DNA of 64,000 bases, from assembly GCA_011033025.1 (NCBI GenBank), contig WFMF01000389.1, positions 106,184-170,183 on the forward strand, read 5' to 3'. Made by a program: the position numbers and the translations under genes. Below the pieces are notes generated by a model, which did no database searches, had not been told where the DNA came from, and worked only from the letters and a program-made list of their open reading frames with translations. Each line of letters opens with the position of its first letter. Positions within the stretch are counted from its first letter, which is position 1. This DNA comes from Beroe forskalii (taxonomy: Eukaryota > Ctenophora > Nuda > Beroida > Beroidae). Shown here in pieces: positions 63,566-64,000 of this stretch.

Positions 63566-64000
63566 TTTCAGGCCGAAAAACGTGACTTTTCACCCCCATA
63601 AAAGACGAAAAATGGGTGATTTCGGAATTCTGAGGCCTGTTATGTCTTTCGTAGGTGTTCCATGAATGGCGTGCAAAGTTTCAGCTCTATCAGTCAAAAG
63701 ACACATTTTTTGGATTTGGGTGCCTCAGAAATGAAGGACACCCCCGGATCACCTTTTAGAGGTAAAAATACGGTTTTTTAGATTTTACAGGAAAACAAAG
63801 GAAAACTGGTGAATATCATTGGTTCAGTGGTTTCAGGCGCATAACTTATGACCAGATACACCTCTATTTCACCTCCCTCGAGACCTCTATATCGAATAAG
63901 GGTCGAAAAAAGGCAGTTTTCAGGCCGAAAAACGTGACTTTTCAATTCCATAAAAGACGAAAATGGGTGATTTCGGGAATTTGAGGCCTGTTATGTCTTT
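63566..64000. repeat. ~337-bp satellite, right block
   Basis: Continuation of the satellite at 58262-59099 after family P element 3. It begins with the duplicated TTTCAG and runs off the window. Units again show CGGAATTCTGAGGCCTGTTA and TACGGTTTTTTAGATTTTAC. Confidence 0.9.

Overview
This window looks like nuclear DNA from an invertebrate metazoan: gene-poor, AT-leaning and dominated by transposable elements and minisatellites. The clues are a MARCH-type (RING-CH plus two membrane spans) ubiquitin ligase sequence, several non-LTR retrotransposon families whose ORF1 carries a PHD-like finger, Mutator-like and Ty3/gypsy relics, many short inverted-repeat elements, and two 100-N scaffold gaps (13106-13205 and 51788-51887). 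No bacterial-style operon is present. The species cannot be fixed from this sequence; a marine invertebrate such as a sponge, cnidarian or lophotrochozoan is a guess.

Layout. 1-10.9 kb: two copies of a MARCH-like coding sequence in opposite orientation, each joined to a 34-bp minisatellite (+ strand form 1-655, inverted form 6877-10895). Between them lie fold-back elements and a broken LINE (LINE-B). 10.9-19.4 kb: mostly unrecognised DNA, a Mutator-like transposase relic in a nested inverted arrangement (about 14.1-16.2 kb) and four copies of a ~180-bp tandem repeat. 19.4-24.8 kb: a decayed but near full-length LINE (LINE-A) split by a terminal-inverted-repeat insertion, next to a tRNA-like sequence. 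25.6-26.1 kb: a small unrecognised reading frame preceded by an exceptional cluster of palindromes and a CRE site. 26.3-30.4 kb: two minisatellites, one with an 11-bp unit that stays open over long stretches in several frames. 30.7-32.9 kb: LINE-C, cleanly interrupted by a 594-bp element with a 6-bp target duplication.

34.1-36.4 kb and 51.9-63.6 kb: members of one non-autonomous DNA element family (called family P here). They begin 5'-AG, carry long terminal inverted repeats with 108-bp subrepeats, contain a 29-bp satellite, and in the two copies where both flanks are visible have 6-bp target duplications. The AG terminus, long TIRs and 6-bp duplication are hallmarks of Polinton/Maverick elements. 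Family P copies are nested with other elements: a TA-target element that itself contains a third element, an 8-bp-target element, and a ~330-360-bp module that folds on paper into a perfect three-way junction with tandem G-A mismatches. 36.8-50.3 kb: a truncated second LINE-A copy, LINE-D (5' half only), a large 11-bp minisatellite and LINE-E, which is close to intact.

No host gene here is clearly intact. The most interesting material is the family P elements with their nested inserts, the structured three-way-junction module and its truncated copy flanked by 19-bp direct repeats, a cloverleaf-like insertion in LINE-B, and the inverted MARCH/minisatellite duplication. All fold and family assignments were made by eye without alignment tools.
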